Origin: Paludisphaera soli
GTDB lineage: Bacteria; Planctomycetota; Planctomycetia; Isosphaerales; Isosphaeraceae
Assembly: GCF_011064595.1 (NCBI RefSeq)
Contig: NZ_JAALJI010000011.1
Span: 153,618 to 217,617, forward strand
Direction: 5' to 3'
Length of the DNA: 64,000 bases
In this document: positions 34,557 through 44,354 of the stretch, one piece after another
Position numbering within the stretch: position 1 is the first letter of the stretch
How the letters are laid out: each line of letters begins with the position of its first letter
Made by a program: the position numbers and the translations under genes
Notes under the pieces: generated by a model
The model's database searches: none
The model's input: only the letters and a program-made list of their open reading frames with translations
Told to the model about the DNA's origin: nothing

Positions 34557-35093
34557 ATGAAGCAGCCAGCTCGATTTGCAAACTTGCCAGCCGCGTTGCG
34601 CCTGTCGGCGATTTCAGCTCTGGCGGCGGTGATCGCGGCAATCGGCTGGAGCCAGCCGGAGGAACGGCTGGGGCGCGGCGATCGATTTGCGATCATGGCG
34701 AGGTTCTTCGCCGGCGATGCTGCTATGACAGGCGAAACGTCCTACAGGCTGAACATCGAGGCTGATCAACCGGCTGTCCAGACGATCTTCCCATGGGCGA
34801 AGGAGCCTTCGTCGACGATCGTGAGACTCAAGACCGAGGACCTCGACGAGATCCTCGATGCGGTTCGCGAGGCTGAATTCTTCAAGCTCAAGAAAGTGTA
34901 CGGTAAAGCCTTCGGCTTCGGGTTCGTCCTCAGGGTGCACCTCGCCGGTAAGACTCATGCCGTCGATTTCGATCCCATCAACATGAGACCCGAAGACAAG
35001 GCGGATCTCGAACGGTTCATGCGTGTCTGGAAGGTGATCGAGGCCAAGGTCCCGCCGCCCCGTCGCGACGGTGAAAGGCTTCAGGCCGAATAG
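34557..35093 (+). CDS. Hypothetical membrane-anchored protein
   Basis: 178 residues, not recognised. One N-terminal membrane segment (about residues 15-33) is followed by an extracytoplasmic-type domain: YRLNIEADQPAVQTIF, IVRLKTEDLDEILDAVREAEFFKLKKVYG, then a LRVHLAGKTHAVDFDP strand and an amphipathic helix. The EFFKL-x(3)-YG element resembles the DUF6438 layout, a weak analogy only. The ATG at 34557 follows AGGAGA at 34545-34550. The gene and the 100 bp upstream have visibly lower GC than neighbours, with codons such as TTG, AAA and TTC used more freely. Confidence 0.65.
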   Translation: MKQPARFANLPAALRLSAISALAAVIAAIGWSQPEERLGRGDRFAIMARFFAGDAAMTGETSYRLNIEADQPAVQTIFPWAKEPSSTIVRLKTEDLDEILDAVREAEFFKLKKVYGKAFGFGFVLRVHLAGKTHAVDFDPINMRPEDKADLERFMRVWKVIEAKVPPPRRDGERLQAE

Positions 35094-35179
35094 AAGAAAC
35101 TCGCCAGGTGGCTTCGAGGGCCCGCCTGTCGCTGGCTGACGAGGACCAGAAACAGGCGAGAGGCCGGTCATCGAAGTGT

Positions 35180-35635
35180 TCACGGCTTCCGGTCGGCCTG
35201 CTCACGGTCGAAGACTTGGAGCGTGTGCCGATCGCCCGCGTCGGCCTTGAACTGCGTAGGACGCGGCTCGTCGGGGTCGGCGGTGCAGAGGGTGAGCGTG
35301 TCGCCTTCGAGCTTGTAGAGGCCGCGGACGACCTTGTCGCGGCCGGGGCCGCCGTCGGCGCGGACGTCGATCGTCTTCGGTTCGGCGGCGGGGTCGAGGA
35401 CGATGGTGGAGCCGGAGAAGCTCTTGCCGTCGCGACGCCAGACGACGCGGTCGCCGTCGACGGTGCGGGTGATGGAGCGGACGATCGCCTCGGGCGTCTC
35501 CTTGCCGTCGCGGCGGAAGGAGACGGCCCGCCAGACGCCCTGGTGCCTCGCCAGCTCGGTCTTGAGCTCGGGCGAGGCCTCGGGCGCCTGGGCGATCAGC
35601 AGGGCGAGGGCCGGCAGGAGGATGCGGGTCATCAT
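35180..35635 (-). CDS. TIGR03067-domain secreted protein
   Basis: 151 residues with a signal peptide to about residue 20. The body matches the planctomycete TIGR03067 layout: LARHQGVWRAVSFRRDGKETPEAIVRSI, then RVVWRRDGKSFSGSTIVLDPAAEPKTIDV and YKLEGDTLTLCTADPDEPRPTQF, in which WxxV and the DxxxxPKxID segments recur. These are lipocalin-like beta-barrel proteins of unknown function. It follows the third DUF1501 gene by 17 bp on the same strand, so it is probably the last gene of that operon. Confidence 0.88.
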   Translation of the reverse strand: MMTRILLPALALLIAQAPEASPELKTELARHQGVWRAVSFRRDGKETPEAIVRSITRTVDGDRVVWRRDGKSFSGSTIVLDPAAEPKTIDVRADGGPGRDKVVRGLYKLEGDTLTLCTADPDEPRPTQFKADAGDRHTLQVFDREQADRKP

Positions 35636-35652
35636 GGCGACGCGCGGATGCC

Positions 35653-37134
35653 TCAGCCGAAGAGCCGGGTGACGGCCTCGGCCTTGACCAGCTCGCGGGG
35701 CTGGTTCAGGTGGTTCATGACCATGGTGGCCGGGTCGATCCCGAAGGCGTGGTAGATGGTCGCCAGCAGCTCGCCGGGGTGGACGGGGTCGGTCAGCGGG
35801 GCCGAGCCGGTCTTGTCGGACGAGCCGTGGACGTGGCCGCGGCGGATCCCGGCGCCGGCGAGGACCGCGGTGTAGCAGTACGGCCAGTGGTCGCGGCCGT
35901 CGGCGCTGTTGCCGTTGCCGGACGTGCTGACGCCCTTGCGCGGGCTGCGGCCGAACTCGCCGACGGCGACGACGAGGGTCTCGTCGAGCATGCCGCGGCG
36001 GTCGAGGTCGGTCAGGAGGCCGGCGAGGCCCTGGTCGAGCATCGGGCCGGACTGGTTCTTCATCCGCTCGGTCAGGCCGGTGTGGTGGTCCCACGAGTGG
36101 TTGTCGGAGTTGGCGACCTTGGGCCAGATCACCTCGACGACCTTCGCGCCGGCCTCGACCACGCGGCGGGCCAGCAGGCAGCTCTGGCCGAACGTGGTGC
36201 GGCCGTAGAGGTCGCGGGTGGCGTCGTCCTCGGAGGCGAGGTCGAACGCCTCGCGGGCCCGGCCCGAGACGACCAGGCTGAGGGCGCGGTCGTAATACTC
36301 GTCGAGCTTGTAGTCGGCCGTGGCCTCGTCGACGGCCTTCATGCCGGCGGAGAGGGCGTCGCGGAGCTTGGCCCGGCGCTGGAGGCGGAGGGCGAAGACC
36401 TCGGGGCGGAGCTGGAGGTCGTCGACCTTGATGCGGGACATCTTCTCCATGTCCATGTCGTCGCCGTCGGGGAACAGCGTGTAGGGGTCGAACGCCTTGC
36501 CGAGGAAGCCGGCGGTCCCCCCCTTGCCGACGACGTTGCTCTCCTGGAGCGGGCGGGGGAGCATGACGAACGGCAGCATGGGGATCGTCTGCGGCTGCAG
36601 GCGGACGATCTGCGAGCCGAAGTTGGGGAAGTCCTTCGGGCTGGGGGGCTCCAGCTGGCCCGACGGGCTGACCTTGTCGGTCGTGTAGCCGGTCATCATC
36701 TGGTAGATGGCCGCGGTGTGGTTGAACAGGCCGTTGGGGGTGTAGCTCATCGACCGGACGAACGTGAACTTGTCGGTGATCGCGGCCAGCTTGGGGAGGA
36801 TCTCGGTGACGTCGATCCCCGGGACCTTGGTGGGGATCCGCTTGAACTCGCTGCGGACGTTGTCCGGCACGCCGTCCTTCGGGTCCCAGAGGTCCAGGTG
36901 GCTGGGCCCCCCCTGGAGATAGACCATGATGATGCTCTTGGCGCGGCCCCAGCCGGGGGCCGACTTGGCCCCCACGGCGTCGCCGGCGCGGGCCGTGGCC
37001 GCCTGGAGCTGCAGCATGGTGCCGAGGCCGACGCCCAGCAGCCCCGACCCCCCCACGCGCAGGATGTCGCGCCGGGTCGTCCCGAGCTGCGGGTCGCACA
37101 AGTCCTTGCCGGGCTGTCCGGGGACGATGATCAT
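35653..37134 (-). CDS. DUF1501 protein, Tat-exported
   Basis: 493 residues. The Tat-like signal [20 protein letters not shown] is at about residues 19-38. The family core is [75 protein letters not shown] and [10 protein letters not shown]. It belongs to the subgroup of DUF1501 with a short N-terminus that pairs with WD40-type cytochrome proteins, and the 1711-residue example lies 122 bp upstream. The ATG at 37134 is chosen because the preceding bases (GAGCCCCCGCG) mark the end of the intergenic gap; longer frames enter the intergenic region. Confidence 0.92.
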   Translation of the reverse strand: MIIVPGQPGKDLCDPQLGTTRRDILRVGGSGLLGVGLGTMLQLQAATARAGDAVGAKSAPGWGRAKSIIMVYLQGGPSHLDLWDPKDGVPDNVRSEFKRIPTKVPGIDVTEILPKLAAITDKFTFVRSMSYTPNGLFNHTAAIYQMMTGYTTDKVSPSGQLEPPSPKDFPNFGSQIVRLQPQTIPMLPFVMLPRPLQESNVVGKGGTAGFLGKAFDPYTLFPDGDDMDMEKMSRIKVDDLQLRPEVFALRLQRRAKLRDALSAGMKAVDEATADYKLDEYYDRALSLVVSGRAREAFDLASEDDATRDLYGRTTFGQSCLLARRVVEAGAKVVEVIWPKVANSDNHSWDHHTGLTERMKNQSGPMLDQGLAGLLTDLDRRGMLDETLVVAVGEFGRSPRKGVSTSGNGNSADGRDHWPYCYTAVLAGAGIRRGHVHGSSDKTGSAPLTDPVHPGELLATIYHAFGIDPATMVMNHLNQPRELVKAEAVTRLFG

Positions 37135-37256
37135 CGCGGGGGCTCCTAGATTGGGGATCACGCCGTGACGCTGTCTGCTGACTGGGGATCGGAGCCCCGG
37201 CGCCGTCGGCTCGAACGAAAACTCGAAATCGACCTCGCCGGGGGATCGACGCCGAC

Positions 37257-40200
37257 TCAGTGGTTGAACAAGAACTCCGGGCTGTTGATGAGGGCCCAGG
37301 CGACGTCCTGCGCCGCGGTGAGGCGGCGGGCGGCGGCCTGCTGGACGCTCATGTCGAGGTCCTTGCGGAGCTGGACGAGCGCGGCCGGCGGGTTCGCGGG
37401 CTTGCGGGCGGCCTCGACCTTGGCGACGATCGCGGCCCGCGCCGGGTCGGCGGCCAGGGGGGCCTTCGCGGCGGCCAGGGCGGCCTGGCGGTCGAGCCAG
37501 CCCTGGTCCATCGCCCTGTGGTAGCCCATCAGCAGCGCCGTCTGGGCCGGCGTGCGGACGTCGGGGGCCGTGGCCAGCACGGCGCGGAGCGGCTCGGGGA
37601 GGCCCAGGCCGACGTCGGCCCGCCGGGCGACCGAGATCCGGAACCGGCCGAGGGTCCAGACGTCCTGGAACCGATGGTGCAGCTTGAAGGTCAGGACGGT
37701 CCCGCCGGGGCCGCCGACGGGCTCCTTGGTCTGGAAGGTGGCCCAGTGGAGCAGGCCCGTGCGGGGGGAGACGGCCCACCCGCGCTGGTCGTCGAGGTTG
37801 CCGTCGACGGCCTTGGCGACGTCGAACTCGCCCTGGCTGAAGTCGGCGAGGGCGGCGTGCAGGCCGATCGGCTTCGCCTGGTCGGGCGTCGCCTTGGGGG
37901 CGGCCGAAAGCTGGAACTCGCTCAGGACGAAGTTGCCGTCGGTCGCGCGGCCGGGGCCGTTGTTGGGCTGCTTGGGGTCGGTCAGGGCTTCGAGCCGGAC
38001 GGCGACCACGCCTTCCAGGTCGGTCTCGGCCGTGATCGTCACCTCGCCGTTCTTGTTCGGGCCGGAGACGACGATCGAGCCGTCGGCCTCCTTCGTCAAG
38101 GTCGCGCCGTTGGAGGCGGCCGTCGCCTTGGCGTCGATGGCGACCCAGGGGTCGACGACCGACGCGGCGTTGGCCTTCTCCCACTCGGCGACCTTGGCGG
38201 CGAGCTGCCCCTCGTAGGCCTTCAGGTCGGCCTCGATCGCGGCGGCCTTCTCGGCCCGTTCCTTATCCTTCTGGGCGATCTTGGGAGCCTGGTCGGCGTC
38301 GAAGGCGGCCAGCTCGGCCTCGGCGGCGGCCAGGGCCGCGAGCCGCTCGCGCTCGATCCGGGGCCGGTCGGCGGCGAACTCCGCCTCCTTCTTCCCGAGC
38401 GTCTCGGCGAGCCGCTTGTGGTCCTCGTCGACCTCCTGGAACGCGGCGCGGGCGGCGGCGACCTCGTCGGGCGTCGCCGGCCGGTTCAGGATGCGGACGA
38501 ACAGGTCGTCGACGAGCTTCGCGTCGTCGTTCTGGGCGGCCGTGAGCTTCGTCAGGGCGTTCTCCGGGTCGGCCAGGGCGTCGGCCAGGGTCGGCCCGCT
38601 GACCAGCGCCATGACGGGGCCGAGCTGCAGGCCGCTGGACCGCTCGCACTCGCAGGCGCTCTCGCGGACGGGGCGGCCGAACGCCGAGAGGAAGCCGCTG
38701 GGCAGCTCCACGCCCGAGTCCGGCAGGGCCGAGGCCCGCGTGCCCGGCGGCACCCCCGGGATCCTCGAGATCGAGCCGGTCGCCAGGTTCACCGCGTCGT
38801 ACAGCACCTCGGCCGGCAGCCGACGCGCGACGGCGTGCGAGAAGTTGGTCTTGTCGTCGGCGTTGAACGGGTTGGCCTCGACCGACAGCTGATACGTCCG
38901 CGAGGTGCAGATCTTCCGCAGGATGTTGCGGACCCGGAAGCCCCCCGCCACGAACTCGGCCGTCAGGTGGTCGAGCAGCTCGGGGTTGGTGGGCGGGTTG
39001 CCGGCGCGGACGTCGTCGAGCGGCTCGACCAGGCCGACGCCGAACAGGTAGCCCCAGAGCCGGTTGACGTAGCCCCGGGCGAAGTACGGGTTGTCGGCCG
39101 AGGTGATCCACGAGGCCAGCTCCGCCCGCCGCGTCGCGCCGTCGCCGGCCGACGGGTGCTCGCACTCGAACGGGAACTTCGGCGGCGTCGGCTGCTTGGT
39201 CCGGTCGTGGACGACCTCGGTCTTCGCGGAGTCGGACACCACCTCGTACAGCGGCCGGGGGGTCTCCACGGCGCTGCCGCCGACGGTCTTGCCGCCGGCC
39301 GCCGGGTCGGGCTGGAGGTCTACCTGAGCGAAGAAGGCGGCCGTCTGGTAGTACTGGTCCTGGGTCCACTTCTCGAACGGGTGGTCGTGGCACTTGTTGC
39401 AGTTGAACCGGACCCCCAGGAAGAGCTGGGTGGTGTTCTCCATCGTCGCCTCGGGATCGCGGAGGATCTTGTAGTACGAGGCGGCGGGGTTGTCCTTGTT
39501 CGAGCCGGCCGCGGTCAGGATCTGGCGGGCGAACTCGTCGTACGGGGCGTCGGCGGCCACCTGGGCGCGGATCCAGTCGCGGAAGGCGGCGGCGCCCTCC
39601 ACACCCAGGAACTTGCGGTTCACCTGGAGCAGGTCGGCCCACTTGTTCGTCCAGTAGTCCACGAACGCCGGCGAGCCGATCAGGCGGTCGACGAGCGCCT
39701 CGCGCTTGGCCTTCGACTCGGTCGGGTCGGCGAGGAACGCGCGGACCTCCTCGGCGGTCGGCGGCAGTCCGGTCAGGTCGAGCGAGACCCGGCGCAGGAA
39801 CTCGGCGTCGGTGCAGAGGTCCGAGGGCTGGATCTTGAGCCGCTCCCACTTGGCGGCGACCAGCTCGTCGATCGGGCCGTAGCTGGGGGGCTGGGCCCAG
39901 GCGAAGCCGGTGCGGTCGCCCATGACGGTCAGCGTGGTGGAGGCGTAGGCCCCCTCGTAGCGGACGAGGATCGGGGCCTCGCCGCGGCGGATGGCCGAGA
40001 CCAGGCCGTGGGCCTTGGTCGCGGCGACCTCGGTGTCGCCGCTCTCCAGGAAGGCCTCGCGGGTGACGTCCCGCGTGACGCCGTCGTGGAAGGTGGCGAC
40101 GACCCGGATCTGCTGGAGGGCGCCGGGGAGCTGGACGATCGGGTTGGCGGGGAAGACCTCGATCTTCGCGACCTTGGCCGCGTCGCGGTCGAGCTTCGCC

Positions 40201-42392
40201 CCCCGGGCGATCCAGGAGCGGACGACCTCATAGTAGGCGTCGCCGGGCTTCATCAGCAGCCCGCCCGCGTGGGGGACCACGCCCGTCGGCTTGTCGAGCA
40301 TCAGGCTGTCCTCGGGCGAGGCCAGGTTGACGCGGCGGCCGGCGTTGTCGTCGGTGAAGGCGGTCACGTCGAACAGCGGGTCATACCCCCGCAGCGACAG
40401 CTTGAAGCCGTTCTTGCCCTGGGCCGAGCCGTGGCAGGTCCCCTGGTTGCAGCCCAGGCGGGAGAGGACCGGGTTGACGTCGCGGATGAAGTCCGGGTGC
40501 ATCGGCGCGCCGAAGCCCTCGACCTTCGCCGCGACCTCGACCGACTTGCCGCCGAGCGTCAGGACGACCTTCGCGGCGCCGTCGGCCCGGGGCTTCGCCA
40601 GCCCGCCTCGCGAGATCTCGACGGCGTCGCCCTCGATCTTCACGTCGACCATCCGGGTGGCGTCGACGGTCTCGCCCGAGGCGAGGGTCGCGGTGGCGAC
40701 GAGCTGGGCGTAGGCGGCGGGGGAGCCGAGGACGACCTCGCGGGGCTCGACCTCCAGGCTCGCGACGACCGCGCCGGCGGCGAGGGTCTCGGTCGCCGCG
40801 GGCTCCTCGGGGAGGGCCAGGCCGGCGGTCGCGGCCGCGGCGGCGAGGTTCCCCTCGGCCGAGCCGGCGATCGGGACCGGGGTGAACTCCTTGACGAGCG
40901 AGCCGGTCTCCGGGTCGATCAGCCGTACCAGGCCGTCGCCGCCGGCCGCCGCCAGGACCTGGCGGTCGGGGCGGAAATCGACCGCGTAGACGCCGCCGGT
41001 CGGGATCTTGAACCGGGAGATCTCCTTCACGCCTTCCTTGTGGTAGGCCGCCACGGCCGCGTTCTCCTCGGCGGAGCGCGAGGTGGCCACCTTGGCCTGG
41101 ATCTTCTTCAGCTCCTCGGGGTACTCGTCGCCGAACTCGTAGGAATAGACGGCGACCTCGCCGGTCGCGCCGTCGAGGCTGCCGCCGGCGGCGATCCGCA
41201 GGCCGTCGGGGCTCACGGCCACCCCCATCACGCGGCCGGCCAGCGAGGGCATCTCGCGCATCAGGTTCGAGTCGTCGCCGATGACGCGGACGGTCTGGCG
41301 GAAGATCCGGTAGACCTTGGGCTGGCCGTCGGACCCGCCGACGACGATCTCGTCCCGCTTGGGGTGCCTCGCCAGCGCGCCCAGGCCCCCCTTGAGGGCG
41401 CCGGGCGTGATCGAGGTCACGTTGTCCACGAACCGCTGCTCGGCGACCTCGGTCAGCTTGGCCGACATGTCGCGGCCGACCGAGACCAGGTGCGAGCCGT
41501 CGGCCGAGAAGACCGTGTCCAGCGCCCAGTCGCTGTGCGAGCCCATGAACAGCACCTGCTCGCCGGTCTTCGCGTCGATCGCGCGGACCGAGTTGTCGGT
41601 GCAGCCGAAGGCGATCTTGGTCCCGTCGGGCGACCAGCTCGCGCCGAAGACGACGTCGAACGAGACCGAGGCCGACAGGGTCAGCTTGCGCTTGGCGACG
41701 TCCCAGACCTGGATCTCGCCGCGGCGGGCCGGGTCGCCGCCGGCGGCGGCCAGCTTCGCGCCGTCGGGCGAGAAGGCGAGGGAGTCGACGCGCTCGGAGA
41801 GGCCGACGAGGCGGGCGACCAGCTCGGAGCCGTCGGCCTTCCACAGCAGGATCTCGTGGAACCCGGCGACGGCCAGGAGCGAGCCGTCGGGGGAGAACGC
41901 CAGCGAGGGGACGACCGGCGGGCGGGTGTACTCGGGCGGGTGCTCGGCGTCGATCTTCGAGCCGGCGCCGACCGGCGTGTCGTCGACGGCGCCCTGGGCG
42001 ATCCAGGCGGTGATGGTCTCGATCTCGGCCGGGGCCAGCGGCGCCGCGTCGCGCGGCATCGCGGCCTTGCCGTCATGGATCGTGATTTGCTCGACGAGCG
42101 GGCTCTCCTCGGGCTTGCCGGGCTCGACGGCGGCCCCTTCGGCCTCGCCCCCCTTGAGCAGGCGGTCGAACGAGGTCATCACGTAGGCGCCGCCGGCCTT
42201 CGCCGGCTGGTGGCAGCCCTGGCAGCGGGCCTGCAGGATCGGCCGCACCTGCTTGTCGTAGCTGACCTTCGCCGGCGCCGCCGGCTCCTCGCCGGCCGCC
42301 GTCCCCGCGATCAACGCGAGGCCCGCCGCCGAACTCCCCAGCCAGAACCAACCGCGTCGCGGCCGACCGTCATCGCACGTCGTTCGACCCAT
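37257..42392 (-). CDS. Giant cytochrome c / WD40 / DUF1549 / DUF1553 fusion
   Basis: 1711 residues, exported (signal peptide to about residue 35). Domains in order: a planctomycete cytochrome module with CQGCH (about 59) and AAMPRDA; WD40-type beta-propeller repeats (about 150-520, recognisable as [41 protein letters not shown]); an Ig-like Big-2-type module; a second cytochrome-like module with CNQGTCH (about 650); another Ig-like segment; DUF1549 ([21 protein letters not shown] ... [12 protein letters not shown]); DUF1553 ([21 protein letters not shown]); a coiled coil ([19 protein letters not shown]); and a C-terminal sandwich. Works with the adjacent DUF1501. Confidence 0.9.
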   Translation of the reverse strand: MGRTTCDDGRPRRGWFWLGSSAAGLALIAGTAAGEEPAAPAKVSYDKQVRPILQARCQGCHQPAKAGGAYVMTSFDRLLKGGEAEGAAVEPGKPEESPLVEQITIHDGKAAMPRDAAPLAPAEIETITAWIAQGAVDDTPVGAGSKIDAEHPPEYTRPPVVPSLAFSPDGSLLAVAGFHEILLWKADGSELVARLVGLSERVDSLAFSPDGAKLAAAGGDPARRGEIQVWDVAKRKLTLSASVSFDVVFGASWSPDGTKIAFGCTDNSVRAIDAKTGEQVLFMGSHSDWALDTVFSADGSHLVSVGRDMSAKLTEVAEQRFVDNVTSITPGALKGGLGALARHPKRDEIVVGGSDGQPKVYRIFRQTVRVIGDDSNLMREMPSLAGRVMGVAVSPDGLRIAAGGSLDGATGEVAVYSYEFGDEYPEELKKIQAKVATSRSAEENAAVAAYHKEGVKEISRFKIPTGGVYAVDFRPDRQVLAAAGGDGLVRLIDPETGSLVKEFTPVPIAGSAEGNLAAAAATAGLALPEEPAATETLAAGAVVASLEVEPREVVLGSPAAYAQLVATATLASGETVDATRMVDVKIEGDAVEISRGGLAKPRADGAAKVVLTLGGKSVEVAAKVEGFGAPMHPDFIRDVNPVLSRLGCNQGTCHGSAQGKNGFKLSLRGYDPLFDVTAFTDDNAGRRVNLASPEDSLMLDKPTGVVPHAGGLLMKPGDAYYEVVRSWIARGAKLDRDAAKVAKIEVFPANPIVQLPGALQQIRVVATFHDGVTRDVTREAFLESGDTEVAATKAHGLVSAIRRGEAPILVRYEGAYASTTLTVMGDRTGFAWAQPPSYGPIDELVAAKWERLKIQPSDLCTDAEFLRRVSLDLTGLPPTAEEVRAFLADPTESKAKREALVDRLIGSPAFVDYWTNKWADLLQVNRKFLGVEGAAAFRDWIRAQVAADAPYDEFARQILTAAGSNKDNPAASYYKILRDPEATMENTTQLFLGVRFNCNKCHDHPFEKWTQDQYYQTAAFFAQVDLQPDPAAGGKTVGGSAVETPRPLYEVVSDSAKTEVVHDRTKQPTPPKFPFECEHPSAGDGATRRAELASWITSADNPYFARGYVNRLWGYLFGVGLVEPLDDVRAGNPPTNPELLDHLTAEFVAGGFRVRNILRKICTSRTYQLSVEANPFNADDKTNFSHAVARRLPAEVLYDAVNLATGSISRIPGVPPGTRASALPDSGVELPSGFLSAFGRPVRESACECERSSGLQLGPVMALVSGPTLADALADPENALTKLTAAQNDDAKLVDDLFVRILNRPATPDEVAAARAAFQEVDEDHKRLAETLGKKEAEFAADRPRIERERLAALAAAEAELAAFDADQAPKIAQKDKERAEKAAAIEADLKAYEGQLAAKVAEWEKANAASVVDPWVAIDAKATAASNGATLTKEADGSIVVSGPNKNGEVTITAETDLEGVVAVRLEALTDPKQPNNGPGRATDGNFVLSEFQLSAAPKATPDQAKPIGLHAALADFSQGEFDVAKAVDGNLDDQRGWAVSPRTGLLHWATFQTKEPVGGPGGTVLTFKLHHRFQDVWTLGRFRISVARRADVGLGLPEPLRAVLATAPDVRTPAQTALLMGYHRAMDQGWLDRQAALAAAKAPLAADPARAAIVAKVEAARKPANPPAALVQLRKDLDMSVQQAAARRLTAAQDVAWALINSPEFLFNH

Positions 42393-42611
42393 CAGCGCAT
42401 GCTCCCCGATGTCGGGACTCGATCAGATGCATTCGGCAAATGTTAAACGGTCCGGGGGGCGGACGCAATGAGTGGACGTCGGCGGTGGAATGAGAATTGG
42501 ATGGATGGGCGAATTGTCGCGCCGGGCGTCCGCGGAAATGGGAGCGGCACCGCCCGTGGCCGGTGCGGCGCCGCGAAGGGGATCCGGGGGGAGTCGGGTC
42601 GGGGCGGACGC

Positions 42612-43610
42612 TTAGAAGGCGTCGGTGCTGAGGATCTCTCCGCCGGCGACGGAGCCGAGCCCGCGCCAGACGGGGAGGCTGATGGAGTCCTTGACGAACT
42701 GGACGTGGCCGTCGGCGAAGACGCCGTTGACGCCCCCCGGGTGTCGGCTGCGCGATCCCAGCACGGTGTTCCGCGCCAGGGGCTGGATGATGCAGGGCGG
42801 GGCCCCGCCGAGGTTGCTGGGGTTGCAGTAGGTGGACCAGAGGACGTCCGGGAGGCGGCTGTTCGGGGCGAGGTTGGTCTCGAACGCGGCGGCGTAGCCC
42901 CAGTGGACGAAGCCCCGGAGGTCGCCCGGCCGCTTGCCCTGGACGATCTCCGAGACGAGCAGCGTGTTGCTGGTGCCGTCGGTGATCGCCGAGAGGTTCA
43001 CCGTGCCGTGCTGCTCCAGCGTGTAGCCCTTCGGGCCGCCGTTGACCGCCGTCGGGGGCCACATGTCGGAGAACGGCGCCTTCTGGAACCGGACCTCGTC
43101 CACGCCCGAGCCGATGGTCGGCACCTGGTAGAAGGTCGTGTTGCCGAAGTTCGCGGCGTAGTTGAACGACGGGATCTCCTGGAGCGGCTTGGCCGCCTCG
43201 TCGCTGGGGCAGAGGTAGACGCTGAACAGTGTCCGCGAGATCGTCGTGTTGGCCGCCCCGCCGTAGCGGAGGGCCGTCGACCCCGCGCCGGTCGCCGCGC
43301 CGTTGGCGGAGTTGTCGCCGTTGAAGTTCCATCCGTTGAAGGCGGACGTCTGCTCCATCGCCGGCAGGACGAAGACGATCCAGGTCCCCCAGCAGCATCC
43401 CTTGACGCCGGCCGGCAGGCTGCCGTAGGTGCTCTCGTAGTTCGCCATCCCCAGGCCGATCTGCTTGAGGTTGTTGGCGCACTGCATGCGCCGGGCGGCC
43501 TCGCGGGCCGACTGCACGGCCGGCAGTAGGAGCGCGATCAGCACGGCGATGATCGCGATCACTACCAGCAGCTCGATCAGGGTGAATCCGCGTCGCTTCG
43601 ATCGGGGCAT
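42612..43610 (-). CDS. DUF1559 prepilin-like protein
   Basis: 332 residues. The canonical prepilin start [40 protein letters not shown] is followed by [23 protein letters not shown], the most conserved part of DUF1559, and the protein ends with [21 protein letters not shown]. Cleavage and N-methylation by a prepilin peptidase are expected; the biological role of the family is unknown. The ATG at 43610 follows the 56-bp gap from the lipoprotein gene, with which it forms the lipoprotein-DUF1559 pair common in planctomycetes. Confidence 0.93.
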   Translation of the reverse strand: MPRSKRRGFTLIELLVVIAIIAVLIALLLPAVQSAREAARRMQCANNLKQIGLGMANYESTYGSLPAGVKGCCWGTWIVFVLPAMEQTSAFNGWNFNGDNSANGAATGAGSTALRYGGAANTTISRTLFSVYLCPSDEAAKPLQEIPSFNYAANFGNTTFYQVPTIGSGVDEVRFQKAPFSDMWPPTAVNGGPKGYTLEQHGTVNLSAITDGTSNTLLVSEIVQGKRPGDLRGFVHWGYAAAFETNLAPNSRLPDVLWSTYCNPSNLGGAPPCIIQPLARNTVLGSRSRHPGGVNGVFADGHVQFVKDSISLPVWRGLGSVAGGEILSTDAF

Positions 43611-43666
43611 CGGAGGGTCGTCCTCGGGGGTCGGTGGGAGGGATCGGGGGAGGGGGCCGGCGGCGC

Positions 43667-44134
43667 TCAGGAGCGTCGGCCCTTGCGGGGGGCGGGCCTG
43701 CGGGTCAGCTCGAAGTCGAAGGCGTTGGGCTTGCCCGGCTCGACGTTGGCCTTGAGGGTGGTCCTGACGTTGTAGTCCTCGGGGACGACGTCCGCCCCGA
43801 CCTCGGCGGAGTCGTCGCCGGGGAGGGCCCCGGACGCCTCGCCTTCCCCGGGCGCCGAGGTGATCGAGACCGCATACTCGCCGGCGATCGGGCCGTCGGC
43901 GGCGGCGATGGAATACGCCCCGTCGACCACCGGGGCCCAGGCCCCCCCCTCCTGGCCGGCCTGCCTGGGCAGGAACTGGATCGCGCCGCGGTCCAGGGGC
44001 TTGCCCCCGAACGTCACCTTGCCCGACACCGCCTCGCGCGGCAGGCCGTCCCCGCCGCCGCAACCGCCGCCCGCCAGCAGGGCGACGGCCAGCCAGGCGG
44101 CCGCTCGCCGCGTCTCGCATCTCGGATATCGCAA
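43667..44134 (-). CDS. Lipoprotein with regulatory-like beta domain, DUF1559 partner
   Basis: 155 residues. The signal ends in a lipobox-like LLAGGGC at about residues 19-25, so the protein should be lipidated. The mature part is a small beta-sandwich of the carboxypeptidase-regulatory/transthyretin-like kind: [42 protein letters not shown], and [22 protein letters not shown]. The frame starts with TTG at 44134; no in-frame ATG is available and a GAGG sequence sits about 11 nt upstream. Such lipoproteins usually lie next to DUF1559 genes, as here. Confidence 0.8.
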   Translation of the reverse strand: MRYPRCETRRAAAWLAVALLAGGGCGGGDGLPREAVSGKVTFGGKPLDRGAIQFLPRQAGQEGGAWAPVVDGAYSIAAADGPIAGEYAVSITSAPGEGEASGALPGDDSAEVGADVVPEDYNVRTTLKANVEPGKPNAFDFELTRRPAPRKGRRS

Positions 44135-44354
44135 AGCATCAGGCCCTCGCCCCCTCCGGGACGCCCGGCCCGACCCGCGGGCGCAACGGCCCCCGACGGC
44201 CCGGGGGCTCGGCCGGCGGGGCCTCCGGGATCGCTCCGGGGGCGTCGACCCCGAAGAGATTAGGGGTAGAGCGTGAAGGGGGCGTGAAGGCGGACGGAAG
44301 ATCGGGGGAGGATCGGCAGGCCCGACGATCCGATCGCCCCGGCCGGAGGGACGC

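Noticed and set aside
37260..42446. 1728-residue plus-strand ORF antisense to the giant cytochrome protein
   Set aside because: Shadow of the high-GC codon bias of the real minus-strand gene; no domains or start signals.
42393..42611. Terminator-like GCACCG/CGGTGC hairpin downstream of the DUF1559 gene
   Set aside because: Only a 6-bp stem without a T tract; too weak to list.
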